Shown: piece after piece, positions 16,121 through 25,065 of the stretch
How the letters are laid out: each line of letters begins with the position of its first letter
Position numbering within the stretch: position 1 is the first letter of the stretch
From: Streptomyces sp. NRRL S-118
GTDB lineage: Bacteria > Actinomycetota > Actinomycetes > Streptomycetales > Streptomycetaceae
Assembly (NCBI RefSeq): GCF_000716335.1
Contig: NZ_KL591017.1
Location: 134,049 to 198,048, forward strand
Length of the DNA stretch: 64,000 nt
Direction: 5' to 3'
Made by a program: the position numbers and the translations under genes
Notes under the pieces: model-generated
The model's database searches: none
Told to the model about the DNA's origin: nothing
Seen by the model: only the letters and a program-made list of their open reading frames with translations

Positions 16121-16804
16121 CTACGAGGAGCGCTTGCTCGGCGAGGCGGAGGCCGGAGCCGAGGCGGAGGCGCCGGCGGACGCCGCGGCAGAGGCGGAAG
16201 CGGCGGCCGAAGGCGAGCCCGCCGGACCGGGCTTGGCCGGCGGGGCGGTCGGCGGCACGCTCGCCGTGGCCTTCTGGCAGCCGGGCTGCTTGGCCATCGC
16301 CTGGCCCAACTGGCCTGCCTGCAGCTTGGCGAGCGCGTCCTGGTCCATCTTCTCGATCTTCTTCAGGCCGTCCGCGACCCCCGACAGACCGTCCGCGAAC
16401 TTCTGCTGGTTCTTCGGGTCGAGCGCGTCGACCTGCTTCTTCAGACCCTCGTACGCCGCGGCGGTGGCGTTCAGCTCCTTGACCGCGTCCTGCTGCAGCT
16501 TGTCGCCGTTCTCGACGGGCGGCACGCCGGCGTCCTGGACCGCCTTGGCGAGCGCCTTGTCGGCGTCGGCGATGTCCTGGAACGCCTTCGAGTCCGCCGC
16601 CTGGATGTCGGCGGGCTTGCCGTCGGCCGCGGTCGAGATGATGGCCTGCTGGGCGTTGGCCCTCTTCTGAATCTGAGGCTGCGCCTGGTCGCAGACGTTC
16701 TTGGCCCAGGCGTCGACCTTGCTGTCCTCGTCGTCACCGCAGCCCGACAGTACGAGCATCAGTACCGCACCGCCGGACAGTGCGGCTGCAAGCTTCTTGT
16801 TCAC
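16121..16804 (-). CDS. Small secreted lipoprotein, helical, Ala/Ser-rich tail
   Basis: A 227-residue lipoprotein. The signal peptide NKKLAAALSGGAVLMLVLSGC ends in lipobox LSGC, placing it on the outer membrane face. The body (about residues 30-170) is an amphipathic helical unit with three further Cys-poor segments (WAKNVCDQAQ, LQQDAVKELN, QPGCQKA), and a disordered Ala/Ser/Pro tail follows. The GTG at 16804 is chosen because it starts the signal peptide and GGAAAGGGA lies upstream; a frame extending to 16912 would bury the signal. It follows hppA by 188 bp after a terminator, so it has its own promoter. Function unknown. Confidence 0.8.
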   Translation of the reverse strand: MNKKLAAALSGGAVLMLVLSGCGDDEDSKVDAWAKNVCDQAQPQIQKRANAQQAIISTAADGKPADIQAADSKAFQDIADADKALAKAVQDAGVPPVENGDKLQQDAVKELNATAAAYEGLKKQVDALDPKNQQKFADGLSGVADGLKKIEKMDQDALAKLQAGQLGQAMAKQPGCQKATASVPPTAPPAKPGPAGSPSAAASASAAASAGASASAPASASPSKRSS

Positions 16805-16939
16805 CGGATTGGTCCCTTTCCAAGGCTCTCGGCCCCGGAACATACACGCCAAGTGGGCGACATTCGCGTGTCGTGTGACCGTTTCATCCGCTTTCATAGC
16901 CGTTTGCACCAAGGGAGAGACACCTCACCACAGCGCGCC

Positions 16940-16979
16940 GACGGGCGGACGGAACGTCAACTCGTTCCACCCGCCCGTC
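16940..16979 (-). terminator. Terminator downstream of hppA
   Basis: A long hairpin: GACGGGCGG pairs with CCGCCCGTC (16940-16948 with 16971-16979), then a 2-nt internal loop, then GGAACG with CGTTCC around a 6-nt loop. It ends 13 bp from the hppA stop codon. Confidence 0.75.
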
Positions 16980-16992
16980 ACCTGATCAGGCG

Positions 16993-19380
16993 CTATACCG
17001 CGGACGCCCCGCTGGTCACTCGTTCGGGTGAGTTGTTTTCGTCACCCATGGACACGGTGCGCCGCTTGGAGACGTACACCGCCACGACGATGACCACGAT
17101 CGCGAGGACCGACACCCCCGCCCGTACGCCTGCGCTGGCGTCGTCGCCGTAGCTGAACTGCACGACGGCGGGCGCGATGAGCAGCGCCACCAGGTTCATG
17201 ACCTTCAGCAGCGGGTTGATCGCCGGTCCGGCGGTGTCCTTGAAGGGGTCGCCGACGGTGTCGCCGATGACGGTCGCGGCGTGCGCCTCGCTCCCCTTGC
17301 CGCCGTGGTGCCCGTCCTCGACGAGTTTCTTGGCGTTGTCCCAGGCGCCGCCGGAGTTGGCGAGGAAGACGGCCATCAGGGTGCCGGTGCCGATGGCGCC
17401 CGCGAGGTACGCGCCGAGGGCTCCGACACCGAGGGTGAAGCCGACGGCGATCGGGGCCATGACCGCGAGGAGGCCAGGGGTGGCCAGCTCGCGCAGCGCG
17501 TCCTTGGTGCAGATGTCGACGACGCGGCCGTACTCGGGCTTCTCCGAGTAGTCCATGATCCCGGGGTGCTCGCGGAACTGCCGGCGCACCTCGTACACGA
17601 CCGAGCCGGCCGACCGCGACACCGCGTTGATCGCCAGCCCGGAGAAGAGGAAGACGACCGCGGCGCCGAGGATCAGCCCGACCAGGTTGTTCGGCTGGGA
17701 GATGTCCATGACCAGGTTGCGCTCGGTGGCCCGGGCGCCCACGTCGGCGACGGCCGTGGCGATGGCGTCGCGGTACGACCCGAAGAGCGCGGCCGCCGCC
17801 AGGACGGCGGTGGCGATCGCGATGCCCTTGGTGATCGCCTTGGTGGTGTTGCCGACGGCGTCGAGGTCGGTGAGGACCTGGGCGCCGGCACCCTTGACGT
17901 CGCCGGACATCTCGGCGATGCCCTGCGCGTTGTCGGAGACCGGGCCGAAGGTGTCCATGGCGACGATCACGCCGACGGTGGTGAGCAGACCGGTACCGGC
18001 CAGCGCCACCGCGAAGAGCGCGAGGGTGATCGACGCGCCGCCGAGCAGGAACGCCCCGTACACCGACAGGCCGATCAGCAGCGCGGTGTAGACGGCCGAC
18101 TCCAGACCGACGGAGATGCCGGCGAGGACGACCGTGGCGGGTCCGGTGAGCGACGACTTGCCGATGTCCCGGACCGGGCGGCGGCTGGTCTCGGTGAAGT
18201 ACCCGGTCAGCTGCTGGATCAGCGCGGCGAGCACGATGCCGATGGCGACCGCCACGAGCGCGAAGACCCGCGGATCGCCGCCGTGGTTCGTGATCGCGGA
18301 CTCGGTCACGCCCTCCAGAGCGGCGAAGGAGGACGGGAGGTAGACGAAGACCGCCACGGCGACGAGCACGAGGGAGGTCACCGCGGAGATGAAGAACCCG
18401 CGGTTGATGGCGGTCATGCCGCTGCGGTCGGCGCGCCGCGGGGCGACCGCGAAGATGCCGATCATCGCGGTGACCACGCCGATCGCCGGCACGATCAGGG
18501 GGAACGCCAGACCGAGGTCGCCGAAGGCGGCCTTGCCGAGGATCAGCGCGGCGACGAGCGTCACGGCGTACGACTCGAAGAGGTCGGCCGCCATGCCGGC
18601 GCAGTCGCCGACGTTGTCGCCGACGTTGTCGGCGATCGTGGCGGCGTTGCGCGGGTCGTCCTCCGGGATGCCCTTCTCGACCTTGCCCACGAGGTCGGCG
18701 CCGACGTCGGCCGCCTTGGTGAAGATGCCACCGCCGACACGCATGAACATGGCGATGAGCGCGGCGCCGAGGCCGAAGCCCTCCAGCACCTTGGGGGCGT
18801 CGGCGGCGTAGACGAGGACCACGCAGGAGGCGCCGAGCAGGCCGAGGCCCACCGTGAACATGCCGACGACACCACCCGTGCGGAAAGCGATCTTCATGCC
18901 CCGCTGCGAGACGGTCCTCAGGTCCTTTTCCGGCTGGCCCTCCTCGGGAGTCGCCTCCCGAGCGGCCGCCGCCACCCGCACATTCGCGCGTACGGCGAGC
19001 CGCATGCCGACGTATCCGGTCACCGCCGAGAAAAGCGCGCCGACCAGGAAGAACAGGGAGCGTCCCGCCCGCTGCGACCAGTTGTCCGCCGGCAGCAGCA
19101 TCAGCAGGAAGAAGACGACGACGGCGAAGACCGCGAGGGTCCGCAACTGCCGTGCCAAATAGGCATTCGCGCCTTCCTGCACGGCGGCCGCGATCTGCTT
19201 CATGGCGGATGTGCCCTCACCGGCGGCCAGGACCTGGCGCACCAGCAGCTGTGCCACGACCAGGGCCGCCAGGGCCACGGCCGCGATGACGATCACGATC
19301 ACGCGGTTGCCGTCGGTCAGCACCGCGGCCGCGAGAGAAGTGGGGTGCCCGGACAGTTGAGTTTCGAAGAGCCCCGCCAT
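16993..19380 (-). CDS. hppA: Membrane-bound proton-translocating pyrophosphatase, K+-independent type
   Basis: A 795-residue integral membrane enzyme with about 16 helices that couples pyrophosphate hydrolysis to proton export. The substrate-site signature is intact: DVGADLVGKVEKGIPEDDPR, then ATIADNVGDNVGDCAGMAADLFESYA, and a third acidic loop DNAKK near the end. GNTTKAITKG has Lys where potassium-dependent enzymes have Ala, which assigns it to the potassium-independent class. The start has AAGGAGGA close upstream. A charged loop (ATPEEGQPEKDL) interrupts the first helices. It is transcribed alone, with terminators on both sides, next to the bldG pair. Confidence 0.97.
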   Translation of the reverse strand: MAGLFETQLSGHPTSLAAAVLTDGNRVIVIVIAAVALAALVVAQLLVRQVLAAGEGTSAMKQIAAAVQEGANAYLARQLRTLAVFAVVVFFLLMLLPADNWSQRAGRSLFFLVGALFSAVTGYVGMRLAVRANVRVAAAAREATPEEGQPEKDLRTVSQRGMKIAFRTGGVVGMFTVGLGLLGASCVVLVYAADAPKVLEGFGLGAALIAMFMRVGGGIFTKAADVGADLVGKVEKGIPEDDPRNAATIADNVGDNVGDCAGMAADLFESYAVTLVAALILGKAAFGDLGLAFPLIVPAIGVVTAMIGIFAVAPRRADRSGMTAINRGFFISAVTSLVLVAVAVFVYLPSSFAALEGVTESAITNHGGDPRVFALVAVAIGIVLAALIQQLTGYFTETSRRPVRDIGKSSLTGPATVVLAGISVGLESAVYTALLIGLSVYGAFLLGGASITLALFAVALAGTGLLTTVGVIVAMDTFGPVSDNAQGIAEMSGDVKGAGAQVLTDLDAVGNTTKAITKGIAIATAVLAAAALFGSYRDAIATAVADVGARATERNLVMDISQPNNLVGLILGAAVVFLFSGLAINAVSRSAGSVVYEVRRQFREHPGIMDYSEKPEYGRVVDICTKDALRELATPGLLAVMAPIAVGFTLGVGALGAYLAGAIGTGTLMAVFLANSGGAWDNAKKLVEDGHHGGKGSEAHAATVIGDTVGDPFKDTAGPAINPLLKVMNLVALLIAPAVVQFSYGDDASAGVRAGVSVLAIVVIVVAVYVSKRRTVSMGDENNSPERVTSGASAV

Positions 19381-19593
19381 TCGTCCTCCTTGACGTCAGA
19401 AGAGCTCAAGATGTGGACGGATTGTAGGGAGCGGAACCCGATCAAAACAGGGCGCCGAAGAACAGAATTGACCTTCTTTGGCCGGTCGGCAATAGGTCGG
19501 TTTCAGAAATACACCCGAAAGCAGTAATGCCTTTGATCCATTGACCGGTGATCGACGATCTTTTCCGGGTACGGACGCCGATCACGGAAATGG

Positions 19594-19629
19594 AAAAAGA
19601 CCCTGCTCAGCGGCGCTGAGAGGGCCTTT
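19594..19629 (-). terminator. Terminator downstream of the RsbW-like gene
   Basis: On the minus strand a CTCAGC/GCTGAG hairpin with a 3-nt loop, flanked by partly paired AGGGCC/AGACCC arms, is followed by TTTTT. It starts 33 bp after the anti-sigma stop at 19662. Confidence 0.65.
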
Positions 19630-19661
19630 CGGAATCGCCTAGGAGGAGCCGGCGCCGGGCG

Positions 19662-20123
19662 TCAGGGCAGGACGGTCGCCGGCGTGGTGGGCCAGCTCAT
19701 CCGGATGACGCCGCCGTGCTCACCGGCGGACACCTCGACGTCGTCGACGAGCCCGCTGATGACGGCGAGGCCCATCTCGTCCTCGCCCTCCACGTCGTCG
19801 AAGTCCTCGGCCGGCGGGGTGTGGTCCCCGGTCACCGGGACCCCGGCGGCACCGGCCGCCGCGACCACGGCACCCGGCACCTCGTCGCCCACCTCGATGG
19901 AGAAGGACTTGTCCTCCTCGGTCAGGACGACGTGGATCGGGGAGGACACGTCGTTGCTGCGGTGCAGTCCCACCGCACGGGAGCACGCCTCGCCGACGGC
20001 GAGCCTGACCTCGTCCAGCACGGCTTCGTCGACCCCCGCCCTGCGCGCCACGGCGGCCGCCACCAGGCGGGCTGTCCTGACGTGCTCGGGCTGGGCGCTG
20101 AAGCGGAGTTCAACGGTGGCCAT
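19662..20123 (-). CDS. RsbW-like ATP-binding anti-sigma factor (BldG partner)
   Basis: A 153-residue GHKL-fold serine kinase/anti-sigma protein. The N box is visible as VRLAVGEACSRAV (about residues 40-52, with Glu and Ala in place of the usual Asn). A G1-like EMGLAVISGLVDDVEV follows after an unusual acidic insert (PPAEDFDDVEGEDE). Its S. coelicolor counterpart (SCO3548) is the cognate partner of BldG. It should bind sigma factor and be released by unphosphorylated BldG. The ATG at 20123 is used because GAGGGGG lies 5 bp upstream; the frame also opens at 20141. It follows bldG by 160 bp and probably shares its transcript. Confidence 0.88.
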   Translation of the reverse strand: MATVELRFSAQPEHVRTARLVAAAVARRAGVDEAVLDEVRLAVGEACSRAVGLHRSNDVSSPIHVVLTEEDKSFSIEVGDEVPGAVVAAAGAAGVPVTGDHTPPAEDFDDVEGEDEMGLAVISGLVDDVEVSAGEHGGVIRMSWPTTPATVLP

Positions 20124-20283
20124 GCGATCCCCCTCGGACATGAGAGCGTGCGTCCCAGAGGACCGGGCTGGACGCCCGGACCTCTGCCATACCCTCCGGA
20201 AAACCTCCCGGAGAGCCTCGGTGGAAGCCTCTGCGGACTGCGGAAGCCCTCACCGAAAGCCGGCCGGAAGCCTCTCGGCGGCC

Positions 20284-20637
20284 TCAGTCGGTCGCGTTGA
20301 CGGCTTCCTCGACCGTGGTGTGGATGGGGAACACCTTGGTCAGACCGGTGATCCGGAAAATCTTGAGAATGCGCTCCTGGTTGCAGACCAGGCGCAGCGA
20401 GCCCTCGTGCGCGCGCACGCGCTTGAGGCCGCCCACGAGCACGCCGAGGCCGGTCGAGTCGAGGAAGTCCACACCCTCCATGTCGACAACCAGGTGGTAG
20501 CTGCCGTCATTCACCAACTCGACCAACTGCTCGCGCAGCTTGGGCGCGGTATACACATCAATCTCGCCACCGACCTCGACGACCGTACGGTCGCCACCAG
20601 GGCCGGACACATTGCGAGTCGACAGGGACAGGTCCAC
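20284..20637 (-). CDS. bldG: Anti-sigma factor antagonist BldG
   Basis: A 117-residue STAS-domain protein almost identical to S. coelicolor BldG (113 residues), which is required for aerial hyphae and antibiotic production. The phosphorylated serine is Ser61 in [13 protein letters not shown]. The difference in length is a four-residue insert near residues 10-14 (VSGPGGD). It acts by partner switching: unphosphorylated BldG binds anti-sigma factors and frees their sigma factors; the kinase phosphorylates it to shut this off. The gene lies just before its RsbW-like partner. The 80-bp gap to the divergent helicase gene must hold its promoters. Confidence 0.96.
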   Translation of the reverse strand: MDLSLSTRNVSGPGGDRTVVEVGGEIDVYTAPKLREQLVELVNDGSYHLVVDMEGVDFLDSTGLGVLVGGLKRVRAHEGSLRLVCNQERILKIFRITGLTKVFPIHTTVEEAVNATD

Positions 20638-20717
20638 GGATCCTCCAGCACCTTGCTATCGAGCGGTCGCCCCCTCGGGTCTCCCCAGCGGAGCCGGGGG
20701 ACGGATCGCCAGCCGCG

Positions 20718-23195
20718 ATGGCATTCAATCACTTACCAGCAGCCATGCACGACGCCTTGGGAGCATTGTCGGTCACGCCGGTGACACACTCGGTGCCGAT
20801 GGCCACGAATCACCGCCCCAGTCGCCCTCCCGGGAACGGGGACTCCCGCCCCACCCCGGGTACGGTCCTCGACCGGCTCACCACGGGGGCGAACCGGGCT
20901 GCGCGCATCACTCATACGGAGCACCTGCCCCCTCGGGCGGGTCGGCATGCCCTCTGGCCCGATCGCATCCGGCCCGAAGTGATCAAGGCCATTCAGGCGG
21001 TCGGAATCGACCATCCGTGGGCCCACCAGGCGGCCGCCGCCGAGCGCGCCCTCGACGGCGAGTCGGTCGTGATCGCCACCGGAACCGCGTCCGGCAAGTC
21101 ACTGGCGTACCTGGCGCCCGTCCTGTCCACGCTGCTCGACGGGTCCGAGGCGCCCAACGGCCGGGGGGTCACGGCCCTCTACCTGGCCCCCACGAAGGCC
21201 CTCGCCGCCGATCAGCGCCGCTCGGTGAGGGAGCTGGCGGCTCCCCTGGGCACCCGGATCCGGCCCGCTGTGTACGACGGCGACACGCCCGTCGAGGAAC
21301 GCGAATGGGTCCGCCAGTACGCCAACTACGTGCTGACCAACCCCGACATGCTCCACCGGGGCATACTCCCCTCCCACCCCCGCTGGGCCTCCTTCCTGCG
21401 CGCCCTGCGCTACGTCGTCATCGACGAGTGCCACACCTACCGGGGTGTCTTCGGCTCCCACGTAGCCCAGGTGCTGCGCAGGCTGCGCCGTCTGTGCGCC
21501 CGCTACGGCTCCTCCCCCGTCTTCCTCCTCGCCTCCGCCACCGCCGCCCGCCCGGCCGTGGCGGCCGGCCGCCTCACCGGTCTGCCGGTCTCCGAGGTCG
21601 CCGACGACGCCTCCCCGCGCGGCGAGCTGGTCTTCGCCCTGTGGGAGCCGCCGCTGACCGAGCTGCACGGCGAACAGGGCGCTCCGGTACGGCGGACCGC
21701 CACCGCCGAGACCGCCGACCTCCTGACCGACCTGACCGTCCAGGGCATCCGGTCGGTCGCCTTCGTCCGCTCCCGGCGCGGCGCCGAGTTGATCTCGGTC
21801 ATCGCCAAGGAGCGCCTCGCGGAGGTCGACCGCTCGCTGCCCCAGCGGGTCGCCGCATACCGGGGCGGTTACCTGCCCGAGGAGCGCCGGGCCCTGGAAC
21901 GCGCCCTGCACTCCGGAGAGCTGCTGGGCCTCGCCGCGACCAGCGCCCTGGAGCTGGGCATCGACGTCTCGGGGCTGGACGCCGTCGTGATCGCCGGCTA
22001 CCCCGGCACCCGGGCGTCGCTGTGGCAGCAGGCGGGCCGCGCCGGACGCTCCGGGCAGGGCGCGCTCGCCGTCCTCGTCGCGCGGGACGACCCCCTGGAC
22101 ACGTACCTCGTCCACCACCCCGAGGCCCTCTTCCGCCAGCCGGTCGAATCGACCGTCCTCGACCCGGACAACCCCTACGTCCTCGCCCCCCATCTGTGCG
22201 CGGCGGCGGCGGAGCTCCCGCTCACCGAGTCCGACGTGGCGCTGTTCGGCCCCGCCGTCCCGGAGCTGCTGCCGCAGCTGGAATCGGCGGGCCTGCTGCG
22301 GCGGCGCGCGTCCGGTTGGTACTGGACCCGCCGCGAACGTGCCGCCGACCTCACCGACATCCGGGGGGAGGGCGGCAGTCCCGTCCGGATCGTCGAGGCG
22401 GGGACCGGCCGGCTGCTCGGCACGGTCGACGAGTCGGCCGCGCACACCGCCGTCCACGAGGGCGCCGTCCACCTCCATATGGGCCGGACCTATCTCGTCC
22501 GGGAGCTGGACCTGGAGGACTCGGTCGCGCTCGTCGAGGAGGCCAGCCCGCCGTACTCCACCACCGCCCGCGACACCACCTCCATCTCCGTCCTGGAAAC
22601 CGACACCGAGATCCCGTGGGGTGACGGCCGCCTCTGCTACGGCTCCGTCGAGGTCACCAACCAGGTCGTCTCCTTTCTGCGCCGCCGCCTGATCACCGGG
22701 GAGGTGCTCGGCGAGACGAAGCTGGACCTGCCGCCGCGGACCCTGCGCACCCGCGCCGTGTGGTGGACGGTCACCGAGGACCAGCTGGACGCAGCCCGGG
22801 TGAACCCCGAGCAGCTGGGCGGCGCCCTGCACGCCGCCGAGCACGCGTCCATCGGCCTCCTCCCGCTCTTCGCCACCTGCGACCGCTGGGACATCGGTGG
22901 CGTGTCCGTGCCGCTCCACCCGGACACGCTGCTCCCGACGGTCTTCGTGTACGACGGCCACCCGGGTGGCGCGGGGTTCGCCGAGCGGGCCTTCCACACC
23001 GCCCGCGAATGGCTCACGGCGACCCGCGAGGCGATCGCGTCGTGCGAGTGCGAGGCGGGGTGCCCGTCCTGCATCCAGTCGCCCAAGTGCGGCAACGGCA
23101 ACGACCCGCTGCACAAGCGCGGTGCCGTCCGCCTCCTCACGGAACTGTTGCGGGGAGCCCCGGAAGCGCCCCCGGAGGACCCGCCCGCGCCCTGA
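20718..23195 (+). CDS. MrfA/YprA-type DEAD-box helicase with DUF1998 domain
   Basis: An 825-residue superfamily 2 helicase. Two RecA domains: Walker A ATGTASGKS (about residues 120-128), Ia APTKAL, DEAH-type box IDECH, motif III SATAA, and motif VI QQAGRAGRSGQ. The C-terminal DUF1998 domain carries the four-Cys signature CECEAGCPSCIQSPKCG (about residues 775-791), which binds zinc in the B. subtilis homologue MrfA. Such proteins act in repair of mitomycin-type damage and possibly in RNA or DNA unwinding. The ATG at 20718 is used, though 20745 and 20799 also open the frame. Its end overlaps the convergent last Tad gene by 59 bp, the same arrangement as Rv3649 to Rv3654c in mycobacteria. Confidence 0.92.
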   Translation: MAFNHLPAAMHDALGALSVTPVTHSVPMATNHRPSRPPGNGDSRPTPGTVLDRLTTGANRAARITHTEHLPPRAGRHALWPDRIRPEVIKAIQAVGIDHPWAHQAAAAERALDGESVVIATGTASGKSLAYLAPVLSTLLDGSEAPNGRGVTALYLAPTKALAADQRRSVRELAAPLGTRIRPAVYDGDTPVEEREWVRQYANYVLTNPDMLHRGILPSHPRWASFLRALRYVVIDECHTYRGVFGSHVAQVLRRLRRLCARYGSSPVFLLASATAARPAVAAGRLTGLPVSEVADDASPRGELVFALWEPPLTELHGEQGAPVRRTATAETADLLTDLTVQGIRSVAFVRSRRGAELISVIAKERLAEVDRSLPQRVAAYRGGYLPEERRALERALHSGELLGLAATSALELGIDVSGLDAVVIAGYPGTRASLWQQAGRAGRSGQGALAVLVARDDPLDTYLVHHPEALFRQPVESTVLDPDNPYVLAPHLCAAAAELPLTESDVALFGPAVPELLPQLESAGLLRRRASGWYWTRRERAADLTDIRGEGGSPVRIVEAGTGRLLGTVDESAAHTAVHEGAVHLHMGRTYLVRELDLEDSVALVEEASPPYSTTARDTTSISVLETDTEIPWGDGRLCYGSVEVTNQVVSFLRRRLITGEVLGETKLDLPPRTLRTRAVWWTVTEDQLDAARVNPEQLGGALHAAEHASIGLLPLFATCDRWDIGGVSVPLHPDTLLPTVFVYDGHPGGAGFAERAFHTAREWLTATREAIASCECEAGCPSCIQSPKCGNGNDPLHKRGAVRLLTELLRGAPEAPPEDPPAP

Positions 23196-23511
23196 CCTGC
23201 GGCGCGTAGGGCCCGAACCGCGCCCGCGCGGTCACGTCCGCGATCTCACCCCGCACGCTGCACCGCACCAGTTCGGCCTGCTGCGCCGTCGCGACCGTCC
23301 CCGCCGCCTCGCAGGCGTCGGCCGCGCCCCACAAGGCCCGGTCGGCCGCCGCGAGGGCGGCCAGGTCCGCCGCACCGCCGGCCCGGTGCCGGGCGGCCAC
23401 GGCCTGGCCCAGGGCGAGCACCGCCGCGAAGACCGTGCACAGCACGCTCGCGGCCACGGCCACCCATACGGTCGCCCCGCCCCGGTCCACCGTGCGCCCT
23501 GGCCGCCTCAC
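23137..23511 (-). CDS. TadE-like / Rv3654c-family pilus-associated protein
   Basis: A 124-residue protein: a short basic N-terminus (VRRPGRTVDRGGA), one transmembrane helix (TVWVAVAASVLCTVFAAVLALGQ in two overlapping halves), then AARHRAGGAADLAALAAA, the hallmark of TadE/TadG-like and Rv3654c proteins, and an exported domain with two Cys (DACEAA, VRCSV). The GTG at 23511 overlaps the TadE stop as GTGA, with GGAGG 7 bp upstream. The gene is the last of the pilus operon and runs 59 bp into the 3' end of the convergent helicase gene. It is probably a minor or helper pilin; function inferred from family and neighbours. Confidence 0.8.
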   Translation of the reverse strand: MRRPGRTVDRGGATVWVAVAASVLCTVFAAVLALGQAVAARHRAGGAADLAALAAADRALWGAADACEAAGTVATAQQAELVRCSVRGEIADVTARARFGPYAPQVRARAGPPGALPGLPATVP

Positions 23512-23933
23512 GTGCCCGCCTCCGCCGCCGACGGCCACCGCACGGGTGCCCCGGCCCCGGGCGGCACGCCCACCGTGTCCTCGGCGAGTGCCGCCGCCTG
23601 GGCCCGCAGGGTCACGCCGAGCGCGCCCGGGCCCGGCGCCGGCGCCTCCACGCGGACGCGCCACAACTCCCCGTCCCGCGCCACCGACACCCGCGACCCG
23701 GCCGGGGCGGCCGCGCGGGCCGCCGCGACGGCCGCCTCCCGGGGCTCCGAGCGGGCCACCGCCCGCGCCCCGGCCCGCGCCGCGTCCACGCACTGGATCT
23801 GCGCGGCGGCCGCCACGAGACCCCAGACCAGCGCCATGGTGAAGACCACCAGCGCGGGCAGCGCCACCGCGGCCTCCGCGGTCACCGAGCCGCGGTCGGC
23901 ACGGCTCCGGGCGCACGTCTCAGAACCCCGCAT
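23508..23933 (-). CDS. TadE-family minor pilin
   Basis: A 141-residue protein with a basic start, the pilin-like DRGSVTAEAAVALPALVVF (Gly-Ser cleavage region with Glu at +5-like position) and a single hydrophobic helix to about residue 45, then an exported Ala/Val-rich domain. The TadE superfamily supplies minor pseudopilins to Tad/Flp pili. Its ATG lies inside the end of the Flp-like pilin gene (14-bp overlap), and its TGA overlaps the GTG of the next gene, so translation is coupled across all three. A prepilin peptidase is not encoded in this operon and must act from elsewhere. Confidence 0.85.
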   Translation of the reverse strand: MRGSETCARSRADRGSVTAEAAVALPALVVFTMALVWGLVAAAAQIQCVDAARAGARAVARSEPREAAVAAARAAAPAGSRVSVARDGELWRVRVEAPAPGPGALGVTLRAQAAALAEDTVGVPPGAGAPVRWPSAAEAGT

Positions 23934-24108
23934 CGAGCGCCCTCCCGATCACCGACTCCAGCCGGGCCGACACGGCACCACTCGTCACGATCTTGTACAG
24001 CACCGCCGCGAAGGCACAGGCGGCGAGCGTGCCCATCGCGTACTCGGACGTGGTCATCCCCCCGTCGCCGCGCAGTCGCGCGACCGCTGCCCTCAACCGG
24101 TTCCACAT
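23920..24108 (-). CDS. Flp-type major pilin candidate, DUF4244
   Basis: A 62-residue prepilin-like protein. After a basic leader (WNRLRAAVARLRGDGG) comes MTTSEYAMGTLAACAFAAVLYKIV: the Glu-Tyr pair in the conserved TSEYAMG is the Flp pilin signature at positions +5/+6, and the hydrophobic helix follows at once. The size is right for a Flp subunit. AAGGGGG lies 7 bp before the ATG. It is the only pilin-sized gene in the operon, so it is the likely shaft subunit. The 160-bp gap upstream contains imperfect copies of the TadC gene end, so it may also be transcribed separately. Confidence 0.88.
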   Translation of the reverse strand: MWNRLRAAVARLRGDGGMTTSEYAMGTLAACAFAAVLYKIVTSGAVSARLESVIGRALDAGF

Positions 24109-24161
24109 GACAGTCCCCCTTCGACATTCGTCGGTTCTTCCTGATGACAGGTCACAGAAGC

Positions 24162-24290
24162 GCTGGTCACAGCTGTTCCGCTCCAGAAGCCCTGGCCTCT
24201 CTTTGCCGCCGCCCTCGTCCAGGCGGCCCTGGCCCCTCGCCCCGCCGCCCTCGTCCAGCAGCCCTGGTCACAGCAGTTCGCTCGCCAGGC
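24162..24290. repeat. Imperfect duplication of the TadC gene end
   Basis: CTGGTCACAG is followed by near-identical sequence at 24162 and 24264; the second copy holds the TadC stop codon. Between them GCCGCCCTCGTCCAG plus GCCCTGG appears twice (24208-24232 and 24244-24267) with a one-base indel. The tail of the gene has been copied downstream into the gap before the pilin gene. Confidence 0.65.
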
Positions 24291-25065
24291 CCACGACCAC
24301 CGGCGCCACTCCGACCGCGAGGAACGCGGGGAGGAAGCAGAGCCCCACCGGCGCGGTGATCAGCACCTGTGCCCTCTGCGCCCGGGCTGCCGCCGACCGC
24401 ACCTGTTCCGCCCGCAGGGCGGCGGCCTGCCGGGACACCGCGTCGGCGGCCGGGGCTCCCGAAGCGGCCGCCCGCTCCAGGCAGCGGGCCAGCCCCCGGG
24501 CGCCCGGTATCGCGCCGAAGGCACCCCATGCGGCGGCCGGTTCACCGCCCAGCCGCAGTTCGGCACCCGCGCGGGCCAGCCGCTCGCCGACCGGGCCGCC
24601 CAGACACTCCCCCACCGCCTCCGCCGCCTCGCGCGGCCCCGCTCCTGCCGACAGACAGGCCGCCAGCAGGTCCGCGGCGAGCGGCAGTCCCCGCGCCACC
24701 TCCCCGTCGCCGACGGGCGGCCGGGGGCGCCGCTGCCACAGCCGTACGCCACAGGCGCAGGCCAGCGCGGTCGCGGCACCCGGATACCCACCGACCAGGA
24801 CGAACGCCATGACCGCCGCGGCGCACGGGGCCGACCACCTCTTCGGTCCCGCCCCGCGGACCAGCCGCACCGGCCGGTCGGGCGAGGCGGCCCGCGACCA
24901 GGGCCACGCCCGGCGGGACGGGCCGCGGGGCGCCGCCGACAACGCCGCCAGCCGTCCCCGGACGCGCCGCTCACGGCGCAGCGCCGCCGCCGACGCGACA
25001 GCCCACACCGCGCACGTGGCGAGGAAAGCGGCCATCGTCAGCCGGTGCGTCACCTCGGCGCTCAC
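24268..25065 (-). CDS. Tad pilus assembly membrane protein (TadC-like, T2SS F domain)
   Basis: A 265-residue inner-membrane platform protein of the T2SS F family. A single N-terminal helix (RLTMAAFLATCAVWAVASAA) is followed by a basic cytoplasmic stretch, a central helix pair, the helical F domain (LPLAADLLAACLSAGAGPREA) and C-terminal hydrophobic segments (QVLITAPVGLCFLPAFLAVG). It would sit beneath the pilus and respond to TadA. The GTG at 25065 overlaps the TadB stop as GTGA, with GGGGAGGA upstream. TadB and TadC probably form a heteromer, as in other Tad systems. Confidence 0.85.
   Translation of the reverse strand: MSAEVTHRLTMAAFLATCAVWAVASAAALRRERRVRGRLAALSAAPRGPSRRAWPWSRAASPDRPVRLVRGAGPKRWSAPCAAAVMAFVLVGGYPGAATALACACGVRLWQRRPRPPVGDGEVARGLPLAADLLAACLSAGAGPREAAEAVGECLGGPVGERLARAGAELRLGGEPAAAWGAFGAIPGARGLARCLERAAASGAPAADAVSRQAAALRAEQVRSAAARAQRAQVLITAPVGLCFLPAFLAVGVAPVVVGLASELL

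Noticed and set aside
17281..19527. Long plus-strand frame opposite hppA
   Set aside because: Asp/Gly/Arg/His-rich with no known domain; the minus strand encodes a complete pyrophosphatase.
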